Assembly (NCBI RefSeq): GCF_006716115.1
Contig: NZ_VFOO01000001.1
Location: 868,001-932,000 of the forward strand
From: Subtercola boreus
Lineage (GTDB): Bacteria; Actinomycetota; Actinomycetes; Actinomycetales; Microbacteriaceae
Length of the DNA stretch: 64,000 nt
Direction: 5' to 3'
Positions 1 to 10,358 of this stretch are shown here, piece after piece (the stretch's first letter is position 1; every line of letters begins with the position of its first letter). The position numbers were made by a program, and so were the translations under genes. The notes beneath the pieces were generated by a model. The model was not told the origin of the DNA. It searched no databases and saw nothing but the letters and a program-made list of their open reading frames with translations.

Positions 1-272
1 TGAAGTTCGTCATCTTCCTCGTGGTGGCGCTTCTGCTCCGCGGGCAGCCCTGGGTGAACCCCGCAGTGCTCTTCCTCTGCCTGATCGTCGGGATCATCGT
101 CACTCTCGTTGTCGACATGGTGGTGGTCGTGCGGAGCCGCCTCCCGTACGCCAGCGACGTCGCACTGCCGGGTCCGGCGCGAGTTCTACCGAATGTCGAA
201 AAAGAGGGCTCAAACGGCCACATTGGCGCAGAATCAGGCGCTGAGGATTCGTCCCCCAGCCCCAAAGCTTGA
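1..272 (+). CDS. AtpI-like membrane protein, C-terminal part (5' end outside window)
   Basis: The reading frame is open from the first base (codons from position 3) and ends at TGA 270-272. Only the C-terminal part is visible. It has two hydrophobic segments joined by RGQPWVNP, then a hydrophilic tail of about 45 residues beginning RLPYASDVALP. In actinomycetes the gene just before atpB usually encodes a small four-helix protein of the AtpI/ATP synthase protein I type, thought to help c-ring assembly. Position and helix pattern fit that, but the family call rests mainly on context. The missing base before position 1 could complete an ATG, but a start upstream of the window is more likely given usual family length. 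Confidence 0.6.
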   Translation, partial: KFVIFLVVALLLRGQPWVNPAVLFLCLIVGIIVTLVVDMVVVVRSRLPYASDVALPGPARVLPNVEKEGSNGHIGAESGAEDSSPSPKA

Positions 273-390
273 TAGAGTGGGCTCTGTTCGTTCCGCTACC
301 GGGCGCTGATCTTCAAAGGCCCCATCCGTAGCAATCCCCCCATTCGTCGACGCGAGAGCCGAGCTCCACGCCCCGATTCAGGAGAAAGCG

Positions 391-1200
391 CTGCTATCTA
401 ACGCTGTAAACCTGCTAGTCCCGACAGCAACCGATGAAGGTGGCTTTACGGGTCCCTCCATCAATGAATTTTTCCCTGATGTCCTCTTCTTCGCGAACAC
501 GCCGTTCGAGATCAACCGGATCATGCTCATCAGGTTCATTGCGGTACTGGCCATTGTCCTGATCTTCTGGATCGGCACCCGGAAGATGAAGATCGTCCCG
601 GGCCGATTCCAGTCCCTCGTTGAGATGGGCCTCGACCTCGTTCGAGTCTCCATCGCTGAAGACCTGCTCGGCAAGAAAGACGGTCGGCGCTTCCTGCCGA
701 TCCTGACCACCATGTTCTTCATGGTGCTGTTCATGAACCTCACGGGTATCATCCCGTTCCTGAACATCGCCGGCACCTCGGTCATCGGTGTGCCGCTCGT
801 GCTGGCTGTGGTGTCGTATGTGATGTTCATCTACGCCGGTGTACGGAAGCACCCGGGGGCCTTCTTCAAGAACGCGCTGTTCCCGCCAGGGGTGCCGAAG
901 GTGCTCTACATCATCGTGGCCCCGATCGAGCTCGTGTCGACGTTCATCCTCCGTCCCATCACGCTGACACTCCGACTGCTGATGAACATGATCGTCGGGC
1001 ATCTCCTGCTCGTGCTGTTCTTCACGGCCACCTCGTTCTTCCTCCTGATCGGCAACGGTTTCGCGCTGTTCAGCATCGGAACACTGGCGTTCGGTTTCGC
1101 CTTCACCCTTTTCGAAATCCTGGTCGCAGTGCTGCAGGCATACGTCTTCACTCTGCTCACGACCGTCTACATCCAGCTCGCACTTGCAGACGAGCACTAG
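391..1200 (+). CDS. atpB: ATP synthase F0 subunit a
   Basis: Proton-channel subunit of the membrane F0 sector. It holds the conserved helix with the essential arginine in LTLRLLMNM (Arg about 195, codon 973-975), which faces the c-ring glutamate. The frame is open from 310 but has no ATG, GTG or TTG before the internal ATG at 523. Starting at 523 would drop family-like N-terminal sequence (LLSNAVNLLV, then GPSINEFFP, then TPFEINRIM). A CTG at 391 lies 6 nt after the Shine-Dalgarno-like AGGAG at 380-384, so I place the start there, giving 269 residues, a normal length. It opens the atpBEFHAGDC operon; the CTG start may limit its translation relative to atpE. Function is certain; the start is inferred. 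Confidence 0.93.
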   Translation: MLSNAVNLLVPTATDEGGFTGPSINEFFPDVLFFANTPFEINRIMLIRFIAVLAIVLIFWIGTRKMKIVPGRFQSLVEMGLDLVRVSIAEDLLGKKDGRRFLPILTTMFFMVLFMNLTGIIPFLNIAGTSVIGVPLVLAVVSYVMFIYAGVRKHPGAFFKNALFPPGVPKVLYIIVAPIELVSTFILRPITLTLRLLMNMIVGHLLLVLFFTATSFFLLIGNGFALFSIGTLAFGFAFTLFEILVAVLQAYVFTLLTTVYIQLALADEH

Positions 1201-1213
1201 CACCCGCTGGTGA

Positions 1214-1540
<327 letters not shown>

Positions 1541-1577
1541 GCCGTCTTTCTCGTTCTACATCTAGAAAGGAGAGAGC

Positions 1578-2183
1578 ATGTCTTTTTCACTTGCAGCTTC
1601 AGCTGTCAGCGCCGTCGTGCGTGCAGCTGAAGAAGGTGGCGAGGCCCACAACCCGGTACTGCCCGAAACCCCTGACCTGATCTGGGGCGCGGTCTGTTTC
1701 GTCGTTCTTCTCGTGTTCTTCTGGCGTGGGGTCCTTCCCCGTGTGAAGAAGCTGCTCGACGAGCGCGGCGAGGCCATCGAGGGCAACATCGAGAAGGCCG
1801 ACGTCGCCCAGCGCGAAGCAGAAGCGGTTCTCGAGCAGTACACCGCCCAGCTCGCTGACGCGCGGGTCGAGGCGGGTACCATCCGTGAGCAGGCCCGTGT
1901 CGACGGCCAGCGCATCCTCGCCGAGCTCAAGGAGCAGGCGAACGCCGAGGCCGCGCGCATCGCCGCCAACGCCCAGTCGCAGATCGAAGCGGAGCGCCAG
2001 GCAGCTGTCGTCTCGCTCCGTTCTGAGGTGGGCACGCTCGCCATCGACCTCGCCTCCGGCGTGATCGGTGAGAGCCTCACCGACGACGCGCGCTCTGCGG
2101 CAATCGTCGACCGGTTCCTTGCGGACCTCGAGGCGAGCGAGAACAGCTCGAGTGGCAGCACCTCCGGGGCGGTGTCGTCCTAA
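1578..2183 (+). CDS. atpF: ATP synthase F0 subunit b
   Basis: Peripheral stalk subunit linking F0 to F1. An N-terminal stretch of about 35 residues precedes one membrane helix (around 36-52, AVCFVVLLVFFW), followed by a long charged coiled coil rich in Glu, Ala, Arg and Gln (about 60-165). The C-terminus is Ser/Gly-rich. The 201-residue length is on the long side of the 160-190 usual for the family because of the N-terminal extension. Start is ATG 1578 after AAAGGAGAGAG. Two bases separate its stop from atpH, implying coupled translation. Confidence 0.96.
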   Translation: MSFSLAASAVSAVVRAAEEGGEAHNPVLPETPDLIWGAVCFVVLLVFFWRGVLPRVKKLLDERGEAIEGNIEKADVAQREAEAVLEQYTAQLADARVEAGTIREQARVDGQRILAELKEQANAEAARIAANAQSQIEAERQAAVVSLRSEVGTLAIDLASGVIGESLTDDARSAAIVDRFLADLEASENSSSGSTSGAVSS

Positions 2184-2185
2184 GC

Positions 2186-2986
2186 ATGGGAAGTGCAACC
2201 AGAGAAGCCCTGGCTTCGTCGAAGAAGGCACTCGCCGCACTCCCTACGGGTGCGCTGACTCTGTCCACCGGTGAAGACCTGTTCGCCGCCGGCCGCATCA
2301 TCGGGGAGTCTGCGCAGTTCCGCTCGCTCCTAGGTGACCCGTCGACCGAGCCGGCAGCGAAGAAGGCGCTGATCAACGCTGTCTTCTCCGCAGGGCTGGG
2401 TGCAGACGCACTGTCACTGCTGACGGCGATCACCACCGCGCACTGGTCGACTCCGGATGAACTGCTCGCCGGCATCGAGGAGATCGCGCTTCGCGTGGTC
2501 GCCGCCACGGTGCCTGCCGGTACGTCCATCGAGAGTGAGCTCTTCGCGTTCGGCGAGGCCGTGGCAAGCGATGCGGGCCTCGAGCTCGCCATCGGTTCCA
2601 CCCTCGGGTCGCCGGCAGCGAAAGTGTCCCTCATCGATGCCCTCCTGGAGGGCAAGGCGAGCGAACAGACCGTGGTCATCGTGCGTCACCTGGTGCAGCA
2701 GCCGCGAGGCCGCCGTATCGCCGAACTGCTGGGCCGTGCTGCCGACATCGTCGCCGACGCCGCCAACCAGTCCATCGCGACGGTGACCAGCGCGACCCCG
2801 ATCGCGCCGGAACAGCTCGCTCGTCTGACCACGGCCCTCGGCCGTTCCTACGGTCGCGAGCTGAAGATCAACCAGATCGTCGACCCCACGATCCTCGGGG
2901 GTCTCCGGGTGGAGATCGCCGGCGACGTGATCGACGGCAGTATCGAGGCCCGGCTGAACGACCTGCGACTCCGACTCGCGGGCTGA
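2186..2986 (+). CDS. atpH: ATP synthase F1 subunit delta
   Basis: Caps the F1 hexamer and binds the b stalk (OSCP/delta family). The 266 residues exceed the roughly 180 of E. coli delta because of a longer N-terminal region, as is common in actinomycetes. The C-terminal end carries the family signature around TALGRSYGRELKINQIVDP and GGLRVEIAGDVIDGSI. ATG 2186 follows the atpF stop after two bases. A 109-nt gap with a stem-loop separates it from atpA. Confidence 0.95.
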   Translation: MGSATREALASSKKALAALPTGALTLSTGEDLFAAGRIIGESAQFRSLLGDPSTEPAAKKALINAVFSAGLGADALSLLTAITTAHWSTPDELLAGIEEIALRVVAATVPAGTSIESELFAFGEAVASDAGLELAIGSTLGSPAAKVSLIDALLEGKASEQTVVIVRHLVQQPRGRRIAELLGRAADIVADAANQSIATVTSATPIAPEQLARLTTALGRSYGRELKINQIVDPTILGGLRVEIAGDVIDGSIEARLNDLRLRLAG

Positions 2987-2989
2987 CGA

Positions 2990-3041
2990 CTTTTCCCGGG
3001 GCGCCGGTGTCCACCCACTCGAAGTTCGGCTTCGGGAAAGG
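2990..3041 (+). other. Stem-loop between atpH and atpA
   Basis: CTTTTCCCG (2990-2998) can pair with CGGGAAAGG (3033-3041) through a 9-bp stem with one G-U pair and a 34-nt loop. It occupies the only long gap inside the F1 part of the operon. There is no T-run, so it is not a classical terminator. It may be a processing or pause site; function not shown. Confidence 0.35.
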
Positions 3042-3095
3042 GCGGGCATCCACAGCCCCGAGTATTACGCTTCACCTAAACAATAAGGATTGGCA

Positions 3096-4733
3096 ATGGC
3101 AGAACTAACGATCAGCCCGGACGAGATCCGTAACGCTCTTCAGAATTTCGTCAAGTCTTACGAACCGACTGCAGCGAGTGCTGTCGAGGTCGGTTACGTC
3201 ATCGACGCTGCCGACGGCATCGCCCACGTGCAGGGTCTGCCCGGCGTGATGGCGAACGAGCTCATCCGCTTCGCCGACGGCACCCTGGGCCTCGCCCAGA
3301 ACCTCGAGCAGGACGAGATCGGCGTGATCGTTCTCGGTGAGTTCAGCGGCATCGTCGAGGGCATGCAGGTCGAGCGCACGGGTGAGGTTCTCTCCGTGCC
3401 CGTCGGCGACGGCTACCTCGGCCGCGTCGTCGACCCGCTCGGCAACCCGATCGACGGTCTCGGCGAGATCGCGACCACCGGCCGCCGCGCCCTCGAACTC
3501 CAGGCCCCCGGAGTGATGAGCCGCAAGAGCGTGCACGAGCCGATGCAGACCGGCATCAAGGCGATCGACGCCATGATCCCGATCGGCCGTGGCCAGCGCC
3601 AGCTGATCATCGGTGACCGCCAGACCGGCAAGACGGCCATTGCGATCGACACGATCATCAACCAGAAGGCCAACTGGGAGTCCGGCGACACGAACAAGCA
3701 GGTGCGCTGCATCTACGTCGCCATCGGCCAGAAGGGCTCCACCATCGCCTCGGTGAAGGGTGCCCTCGAAGACGCCGGAGCGATGGAGTACACCACCATC
3801 GTCGCGTCCCCCGCGTCCGACCCCGCCGGCTTCAAGTACCTTGCTCCCTACACCGGCTCGGCCATCGGCCAGCACTGGATGTACGACAGCAAGCACGTCC
3901 TCATCATCTTCGACGACCTGTCCAAGCAGGCCGAGGCCTACCGCGCCGTGTCGCTGCTGCTGCGTCGTCCGCCGGGACGTGAGGCGTACCCCGGTGACGT
4001 GTTCTACCTGCACTCCCGCCTGCTGGAGCGTTGTGCCAAGCTCTCCGACGAGCTCGGTGCCGGCTCGATGACCGGCCTGCCGATCATCGAGACCAAGGCG
4101 AACGACGTGTCGGCCTACATCCCGACCAACGTGATCTCGATCACCGACGGCCAGATCTTCCTGCAGTCCGACCTGTTCAACGCCAACCAGCGTCCCGCTG
4201 TCGACGTCGGCATCTCGGTCTCGCGCGTCGGTGGTGACGCCCAGGTCAAGAGCATCAAGAAGGTCTCCGGAACGCTGAAGCTCGAGCTGGCCCAGTACCG
4301 CTCGCTCGAGGCGTTCGCGATGTTCGCCTCCGACCTCGACGCGGCCTCCCGTCGCCAGCTCGCCCGTGGTGCCCGCCTCACCGAGCTGCTCAAGCAGCCG
4401 CAGTACTCGCCGTACCCCGTCGAGGAGCAGGTCGTCTCGATCTGGGCCGGAACGAACGGCAAGCTCGATGAGGTGCCGGTCGAAGACATCCTCCGCTTCG
4501 AGCGGGAGCTGCTCGACTACTTCGGTCGCAACACCGAGGTGCTGTCGAAGCTCCGCGACACCAACGTGCTCTCCGACGACATCGTCACGGCTCTCGAATC
4601 GGGTGTGGACTCCTTCAAGAAGGAGTTCCAGACCGGTGAGGGCAAGCCGCTCGCCTCCGTCGGTTCCGAGAAGTTCGAGGCTTCCGACAAGGAAGACGTC
4701 AACCAGGCGCAGATCGTGAAAGGCCGCCGCTAG
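3096..4733 (+). CDS. atpA: ATP synthase F1 subunit alpha
   Basis: Non-catalytic nucleotide-binding subunit of the F1 hexamer. It has the beta-barrel N-domain with [19 protein letters not shown], the Walker [10 protein letters not shown] near residue 170 (nt 3610-3640), and the Walker B-like [12 protein letters not shown]. 545 residues is the normal length. I start at ATG 3096 because AAGGA (3085-3089) lies 6 nt upstream; the in-frame TTG at 3090 abuts that site and is too close. The stop (4731-4733) directly touches the atpG start codon. Confidence 0.98.
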   Translation: MAELTISPDEIRNALQNFVKSYEPTAASAVEVGYVIDAADGIAHVQGLPGVMANELIRFADGTLGLAQNLEQDEIGVIVLGEFSGIVEGMQVERTGEVLSVPVGDGYLGRVVDPLGNPIDGLGEIATTGRRALELQAPGVMSRKSVHEPMQTGIKAIDAMIPIGRGQRQLIIGDRQTGKTAIAIDTIINQKANWESGDTNKQVRCIYVAIGQKGSTIASVKGALEDAGAMEYTTIVASPASDPAGFKYLAPYTGSAIGQHWMYDSKHVLIIFDDLSKQAEAYRAVSLLLRRPPGREAYPGDVFYLHSRLLERCAKLSDELGAGSMTGLPIIETKANDVSAYIPTNVISITDGQIFLQSDLFNANQRPAVDVGISVSRVGGDAQVKSIKKVSGTLKLELAQYRSLEAFAMFASDLDAASRRQLARGARLTELLKQPQYSPYPVEEQVVSIWAGTNGKLDEVPVEDILRFERELLDYFGRNTEVLSKLRDTNVLSDDIVTALESGVDSFKKEFQTGEGKPLASVGSEKFEASDKEDVNQAQIVKGRR

Positions 4734-5633
4734 ATGGCAGCCCAGCTCCGGGTCTACCGGCAGAAGATCAAGTCTGCCCAGACGACCAAGAAGATCACTC
4801 GGGCGATGGAACTCATCTCCGCGTCACGGATCCAGAAGGCCCAGGCCCGGGTGGCAGCATCCGGTCCCTACGCCCGCGCGGTCACGAACGCGGTCTCGGC
4901 CGTGGCGACGTACTCCAACGTCGACCACATCCTGACCACCGAGCCCGAGAAGGTCGAACGTGCCCTTGTCGTGGTCTTCACCTCCGACAGGGGGCTCGCG
5001 GGAGCATTCTCGTCGAACGTCCTGAAGGAGTCGGAGCAGCTTGCGACGCTCCTCAGGAGCGAGGGCAAGGAGGTCGCCTACTTCGTGGTCGGCCGAAAGG
5101 CTGCGGCGTACTTCTCCTTCCGGAAGCGTGTTGCCGAGAAGACCTGGACCGGCGGTACCGACCAGCCCACGTTCGAGGTGGCGAAGGAGATCGGCGACGC
5201 GCTCGTCGAAATCTTCGTCAAAGATGCCTCCGAGGGCGGCGTCGACGAGATCCACGTCGTCTACAACCGTTTTGTCAGCATGGTGTCCCAGGTTCCCGAG
5301 ATCGTGCGGCTGCTTCCCCTCGAAGTCGTCGAGGGTGACGAGGCGCCGGCTGACACCGACGTTCTGCCGCTCTACGAGTTCGAGCCCGAGGTGGGCGATG
5401 TTCTTGATGCCCTGCTCCCGGTCTACATCGAGAGCCGGATCTTCAATGCGATGCTGCAGAGTGCGGCATCCGAGCACGCGGCACGCCAGCGGGCGATGAA
5501 GTCTGCCAGTGACAACGCCGACAAGCTCATCCGTGACTACACCCGACTGGCGAACAATGCCCGCCAGTCGGAGATCACCCAGCAGATCTCCGAGATCGTG
5601 GGCGGCGCTGACGCGCTGACCCCCGCTCGCTGA
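4734..5633 (+). CDS. atpG: ATP synthase F1 subunit gamma
   Basis: Central rotor shaft that turns inside the alpha/beta hexamer. The first helix is [20 protein letters not shown] and the last is a long helix with [12 protein letters not shown] and the family signature [21 protein letters not shown]. 299 residues is typical. ATG 4734 follows the atpA stop with no gap, so translation is coupled. Confidence 0.97.
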   Translation: MAAQLRVYRQKIKSAQTTKKITRAMELISASRIQKAQARVAASGPYARAVTNAVSAVATYSNVDHILTTEPEKVERALVVVFTSDRGLAGAFSSNVLKESEQLATLLRSEGKEVAYFVVGRKAAAYFSFRKRVAEKTWTGGTDQPTFEVAKEIGDALVEIFVKDASEGGVDEIHVVYNRFVSMVSQVPEIVRLLPLEVVEGDEAPADTDVLPLYEFEPEVGDVLDALLPVYIESRIFNAMLQSAASEHAARQRAMKSASDNADKLIRDYTRLANNARQSEITQQISEIVGGADALTPAR

Positions 5634-7157
<1,524 letters not shown>

Positions 7158-7159
7158 GC

Positions 7160-7444
7160 ATGGCGGACGTCTCCGGCGCCTCCGCGCCGCTGCAGGTCAG
7201 CGTGGTGTCGGCCAACCACGAGGTGTGGTCGGGTGACGCGACGCAGGTCATCGCGAAGACCACCGAGGGTGAGATCGGTATCCTGCGCGGGCACGAGCCC
7301 CTGCTGGCGATCCTCTCCGAAGGTGAAGTCCGGGTGACGCTGGCCGATGGCAAGCGCATCATCGCTCGTGCCGACCAGGGTTTCCTGTCGGTCGAGAACG
7401 ATCGGGTCACCATTGTGGCCCGCGCGGCAGAGCTGGTCTCCTGA
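7160..7444 (+). CDS. atpC: ATP synthase F1 subunit epsilon (short form)
   Basis: Rotor-base subunit that connects gamma to the c-ring. The 94 residues cover the N-terminal beta-sandwich (LQVSVVSANHEVWSGDA, GEIGILRGHEPLLAIL, ADQGFLSVENDRVTIVA). The C-terminal two-helix hairpin found in E. coli epsilon (about 139 residues) is absent; short forms are common in actinomycetes. ATG 7160 is preceded by AGAAGGAAG at 7141-7149; an upstream ATG in the same frame at 7127 lies inside atpD and is rejected. Last gene of the operon; yaaA follows after 20 nt. Confidence 0.95.
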   Translation: MADVSGASAPLQVSVVSANHEVWSGDATQVIAKTTEGEIGILRGHEPLLAILSEGEVRVTLADGKRIIARADQGFLSVENDRVTIVARAAELVS

Positions 7445-7464
7445 CCCTTGGCGGTACTGCACAG

Positions 7465-8232
7465 TTGTTGATATTGCTTCCTCCCTCCGAAACGAAGAGG
7501 GACGGCGGCACGGATGATCGGCTCGACCTGTCTTCGCTCAGCTTTCCGAAGCTGAAGACGCGTCGGGCCGATCTCGTTCGTGCGGTGCGTTCACTGGCTC
7601 GTGATGCGGACGCATCGGCCTCTGCGCTTCGACTCTCGCCGTCGCTCGCTGCGGTGGAGGTGGCGCGCAACCGCCGCCTGACGCTGTCGCCGACGATGCC
7701 CGTGCTCGACCGGTACACCGGCGTGGTCTTCGACGGACTCGATGCACCGTCGCTGCCGCCCGCAGCGCGCTCGTTCGCCTACGAGCATGTCGGCGTTCAC
7801 TCAGCGCTGTTCGGGCCGGTGTTGGCAGGCGACCGGATCCCGGCGTACCGTCTGTCGCACGACTCACGGGTGCCGTCACTGGCTGTGCCCGGCGCTGTAC
7901 TGTCGCTGAAGAAGCAGTGGGGAACCGCGGTCTCGGCGTCGCTTGCTGCGCACCCCGGCCTGCTGCTCGACTTCCGGTCGGAGGGGTATGTCGCGCTCGG
8001 GCCGGTGGATGCCCGCCCGAACTCGTACTTCTTGAGGGTGTTCACGGTGGGGCCCGACGGCTCGCGTCGCGCCCTGAACCATTTCAACAAGAAGGCGAAG
8101 GGTGAGCTGACCCGCGCCCTCGTGCTCGCGGGCATCTCCTTCGACTCGGTGGACGACCTCCTCGCCTGGGCGGGCCCAGCGGGCTTCGACCTCCGCCTCT
8201 CGGGCCCCGCAGAGCTTGCGCTCACGGTCTGA
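7465..8232 (+). CDS. yaaA: YaaA-like (UPF0246/DUF328) peroxide-stress protein
   Basis: The N-terminus LILLPPSETKRDGG carries the PPSETK signature of the YaaA/DUF328 family, and GLDAPSLPPAARSFA plus NSYFLRVFT and ALNHFNKKAKGEL match later family blocks. E. coli YaaA lowers free iron under hydrogen peroxide stress; that role is family knowledge, not shown here. Starts are TTG 7465 or 7468. No clear Shine-Dalgarno is present, but GGTACT sits 6 nt before TTG 7465, so a leaderless transcript or read-through from atpC are both possible. 255 residues, normal length. It converges on tag with a palindromic element between them. Confidence 0.88.
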   Translation: MLILLPPSETKRDGGTDDRLDLSSLSFPKLKTRRADLVRAVRSLARDADASASALRLSPSLAAVEVARNRRLTLSPTMPVLDRYTGVVFDGLDAPSLPPAARSFAYEHVGVHSALFGPVLAGDRIPAYRLSHDSRVPSLAVPGAVLSLKKQWGTAVSASLAAHPGLLLDFRSEGYVALGPVDARPNSYFLRVFTVGPDGSRRALNHFNKKAKGELTRALVLAGISFDSVDDLLAWAGPAGFDLRLSGPAELALTV

Positions 8233-8241
8233 CCTCCTCCG

Positions 8242-8302
8242 ATCGAGTGGGCAGTTTGGGCCCCAAAGTGGCGTGTTTTAGGGCCGGAACTACCCACTCG
8301 AT
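8242..8302. repeat. Palindromic intergenic element, copy 1
   Basis: Two 26-nt arms (8242-8267 and 8277-8302) form an imperfect inverted repeat around a 9-nt centre. The left arm starts ATCGAGTGGGCAGTTTGGGC and the reverse complement of the right arm starts ATCGAGTGGGTAGTTCCGGC. It exactly fills the space between the convergent yaaA and tag genes and touches the tag stop codon. Nearly the same arm sequence recurs at 24696-24755, also between convergent genes. It could act as a bidirectional terminator, but conservation of sequence beyond pairing suggests a REP-like family. Confidence 0.8.
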
Positions 8303-8989
8303 TTATGGAGCGGCCCGGAAGCAGCCCTCGACGTGGTCGTCGACGACACCGGCGGACTGCATGAGGGCGTACATCGTGGTCGGTCCGACGAAGCGGAAGC
8401 CGCGGGCGCGGAGCGCTGTGCTGAGGGCGGTGGACTCCGGCGTTGTCGCGATGAAGTCGGCGACGCTGCGGGGCCGGGGCGGTCGGATGGCCGGCGCGAA
8501 GCTCCAGAGCAACGTGTCGAGCGCGCCGTCGCCGCTTTCGGCGATCAGCGCCTGGGTGACACGGGCGTTGTTGATCACGGCGGTGATCTTTCCGCGGTGG
8601 CGGATGATCGTGGCGTCGGTGACGAGGCGTTCGACGTCGGCGTCGTCGAATGCTGCAACTGTGTCGATGTCGAAGTCGTGGAATGCGGCTCGGAAGGCGG
8701 GGCGTCGCCGGAGGATGGTGATCCAGGAGAGACCGGCTTGGAACCCTTCGAGGCTGATCTTCTCGAACACTTTACGGTCGGTGTGCAGGGGAGTGCCCCA
8801 CTCCTCATCGTGGTAGCGGAGGTACTCCGGATCGGAGCCGGCCCAGGCGCACCGCGGCACCCCGTCGGAGCCCACGGTGAGCGCCGGGCGTCCGGCCGAT
8901 GTCGCCGGCGAGGCGGTTGTGACGGTTGCGGCCGCAGGCGCCTCGCCACCTGTGGCCGCAAGTGTCGACGGTGAGGCCTGGTCGCTCAC
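8303..8989 (-). CDS. tag: DNA-3-methyladenine glycosylase I
   Basis: Base-excision enzyme that removes 3-methyladenine from DNA. The family core is clear: GVPRCAWAGSDPEYLRYHDEEWG, VFEKISLEGFQAGLSW, and the C-terminal VDDHVEGCF. The four zinc-snap ligands known for Tag are all present (Cys47, His60, His219, Cys223). A 40-residue Ala/Thr-rich N-terminal extension precedes the conserved part. The GTG start (8989-8987) overlaps the ogt stop by 4 nt, so the two alkylation repair genes are translationally coupled. Confidence 0.95.
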   Translation of the reverse strand: MSDQASPSTLAATGGEAPAAATVTTASPATSAGRPALTVGSDGVPRCAWAGSDPEYLRYHDEEWGTPLHTDRKVFEKISLEGFQAGLSWITILRRRPAFRAAFHDFDIDTVAAFDDADVERLVTDATIIRHRGKITAVINNARVTQALIAESGDGALDTLLWSFAPAIRPPRPRSVADFIATTPESTALSTALRARGFRFVGPTTMYALMQSAGVVDDHVEGCFRAAP

Positions 8990-9555
8990 GCGTGGTGCTC
9001 GATGCGCTCGTGGTCGAGCAGCCAGATCTTCGTGGGCAGGCCGTTCCCGGCGCTGTACCCGGTGAGGCGACGGTTCGACGCGAGGACGCGGTGGCAGCCG
9101 ACGAGGATGGGCACCGGGTTGGCCCCTACGGCTCCTCCCACCGCCCGACCCGATCCGGGTCGCCCTGCGGCCAGCCCGAGCTCACCGTAGGAGAGAGCCT
9201 CGCCCCAGCCGAGCAGCGACAGTTGGTGCCAGATGTCGCGCTGGAAGGGCGTGCCGCTCACGTCGAGGGGCACGGTGAACTCGGTGCGGTCGCCGGCGAA
9301 GTACTCGGCGAGTTGCTGAACGGCGTCGTCGAGCAGGCGATTGCGGTGTTCGGCGAGGTCGTCGTGGGGGAGCATCCCGGCCCGCTCGATCGAGAGCGAC
9401 GCGACGCCGCGATCGGTGGCGGTCAACTCGAGCCTGCCGATGGGGCTGTCGGTGCGGGCGATGAACTGCGGGGTGAAGAGCAGGGCAGCGGGTGGTGTTC
9501 CACGGGGTGGCGTTGCCGCGGTGAGGGGCGGCTCGGTGGGTGGTGTTGCGGTCAT
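8986..9555 (-). CDS. ogt: Methylated-DNA--protein-cysteine methyltransferase
   Basis: Suicide repair of O6-alkylguanine. GTPFQRDIWHQL, ALSYGELGLAAGRPGSGRAVG and NPVPILVGCHRVL are the DNA-binding helix, arginine finger and active site of the Ogt/MGMT family; the acceptor is Cys154. The usual PCHR is GCHR here, a change next to the nucleophile. ATG 9555 is chosen over a longer frame reaching 9696, because the longer form runs across the pdxH start region and has no family similarity there. TACAGT sits 6 nt before this ATG, suggesting a leaderless mRNA. First gene of the ogt-tag pair, divergent from pdxH. Confidence 0.93.
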   Translation of the reverse strand: MTATPPTEPPLTAATPPRGTPPAALLFTPQFIARTDSPIGRLELTATDRGVASLSIERAGMLPHDDLAEHRNRLLDDAVQQLAEYFAGDRTEFTVPLDVSGTPFQRDIWHQLSLLGWGEALSYGELGLAAGRPGSGRAVGGAVGANPVPILVGCHRVLASNRRLTGYSAGNGLPTKIWLLDHERIEHHA

Positions 9556-9561
9556 GGCTCG

Positions 9562-9567
9562 ACTGTA
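9562..9567 (-). promoter_or_regulatory. Predicted -10 box of ogt (leaderless)
   Basis: TACAGT read on the minus strand, with 6 nt (CGAGCC) before the ATG at 9555. The expected transcription start falls on or near the start codon. Confidence 0.5.
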
Positions 9568-9672
9568 GCGCCGGGCAGCGTCGCCGGCGCGGCGCGCACC
9601 ACAAACGGTGGACAACTCGGACGAGGAAGCCGCTGTGGACGACAGGATGCCCGAGGTACCGTTGGACTCACC

Positions 9673-10332
9673 ATGGATTCCCTCGCAGAACACCACGACT
9701 ACGGCGACCTCCCGCTCGACGAACGCGGGCTCGACGCCGATCCGATCGCGCAGTTCAGGACCTGGCTCGCCGAGGCGGAAACAGCGGGAGTCGAAGAGGC
9801 GAATGCCATGGTTCTCGGCACCGTCGACGCCGACGGGGCGCCCGGCAGCAGAACCGTGCTTCTCAGAGGTGTGGATGCCCGGGGTTTTGCCTTCTATTCG
9901 AACTACGAGTCGCAGAAGGGCCGGGCGCTTGCCTCCACATCTGCAGCGTCACTGCTGTTCCCGTGGTACCTGCTGCACCGGCAGGTGATCGTGCAGGGCG
10001 AGGTCGAGCGGCTCAGCGCCGCTGAGAGTGATGCCTACTTCGCGAGTCGTCCGCGCGGGTCGCAGCTCGCGGCGGCAGCGAGTCACCAGTCGCAGCCGAT
10101 CGGTTCGCGCGCCGAGCTCGAACAGCGCGTCGCCGACGTGTCGGCGCGCTTCACGGGACCCGCCGGCGAGGAACTTCCGGTCGAGCGGCCGGCGACCTGG
10201 GGCGGGTACGTGTTGGCCCCCCGACGCATCGAGTTCTGGAAGGGCCGCACCTCGCGCCTGCACGACCGGCTGGTCTACGACCGCAGCGCTGGCTCGCCGT
10301 CGGGGTGGACGGTCACCCGACTGCAGCCCTGA
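9673..10332 (+). CDS. pdxH: Pyridoxamine 5'-phosphate oxidase
   Basis: FMN enzyme that oxidises pyridoxine or pyridoxamine phosphate to PLP. Conserved blocks: NAMVLGTVDADGAPGSRTVL, FYSNYESQKG, LLFPWYLLHRQV, YFASRPRGSQ and the C-terminal EFWKGRTSRLHDRLVY with the PLP/FMN-binding arginines. 219 residues, family-typical. ATG 9673 begins the conserved N-terminus; TACCGT lies 10 nt upstream. PLP supply is relevant to the two aminotransferases nearby, but no operon link exists: the gene converges on the oxidase at 10359. Confidence 0.94.
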   Translation: MDSLAEHHDYGDLPLDERGLDADPIAQFRTWLAEAETAGVEEANAMVLGTVDADGAPGSRTVLLRGVDARGFAFYSNYESQKGRALASTSAASLLFPWYLLHRQVIVQGEVERLSAAESDAYFASRPRGSQLAAAASHQSQPIGSRAELEQRVADVSARFTGPAGEELPVERPATWGGYVLAPRRIEFWKGRTSRLHDRLVYDRSAGSPSGWTVTRLQP

Positions 10333-10358
10333 CCGCATGGCAGGGGACCCGAGCCCGC

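Noticed and set aside
10333-10358. Terminator between convergent pdxH and the oxidase gene
   Set aside because: No stem-loop of convincing length in this 26-nt gap.
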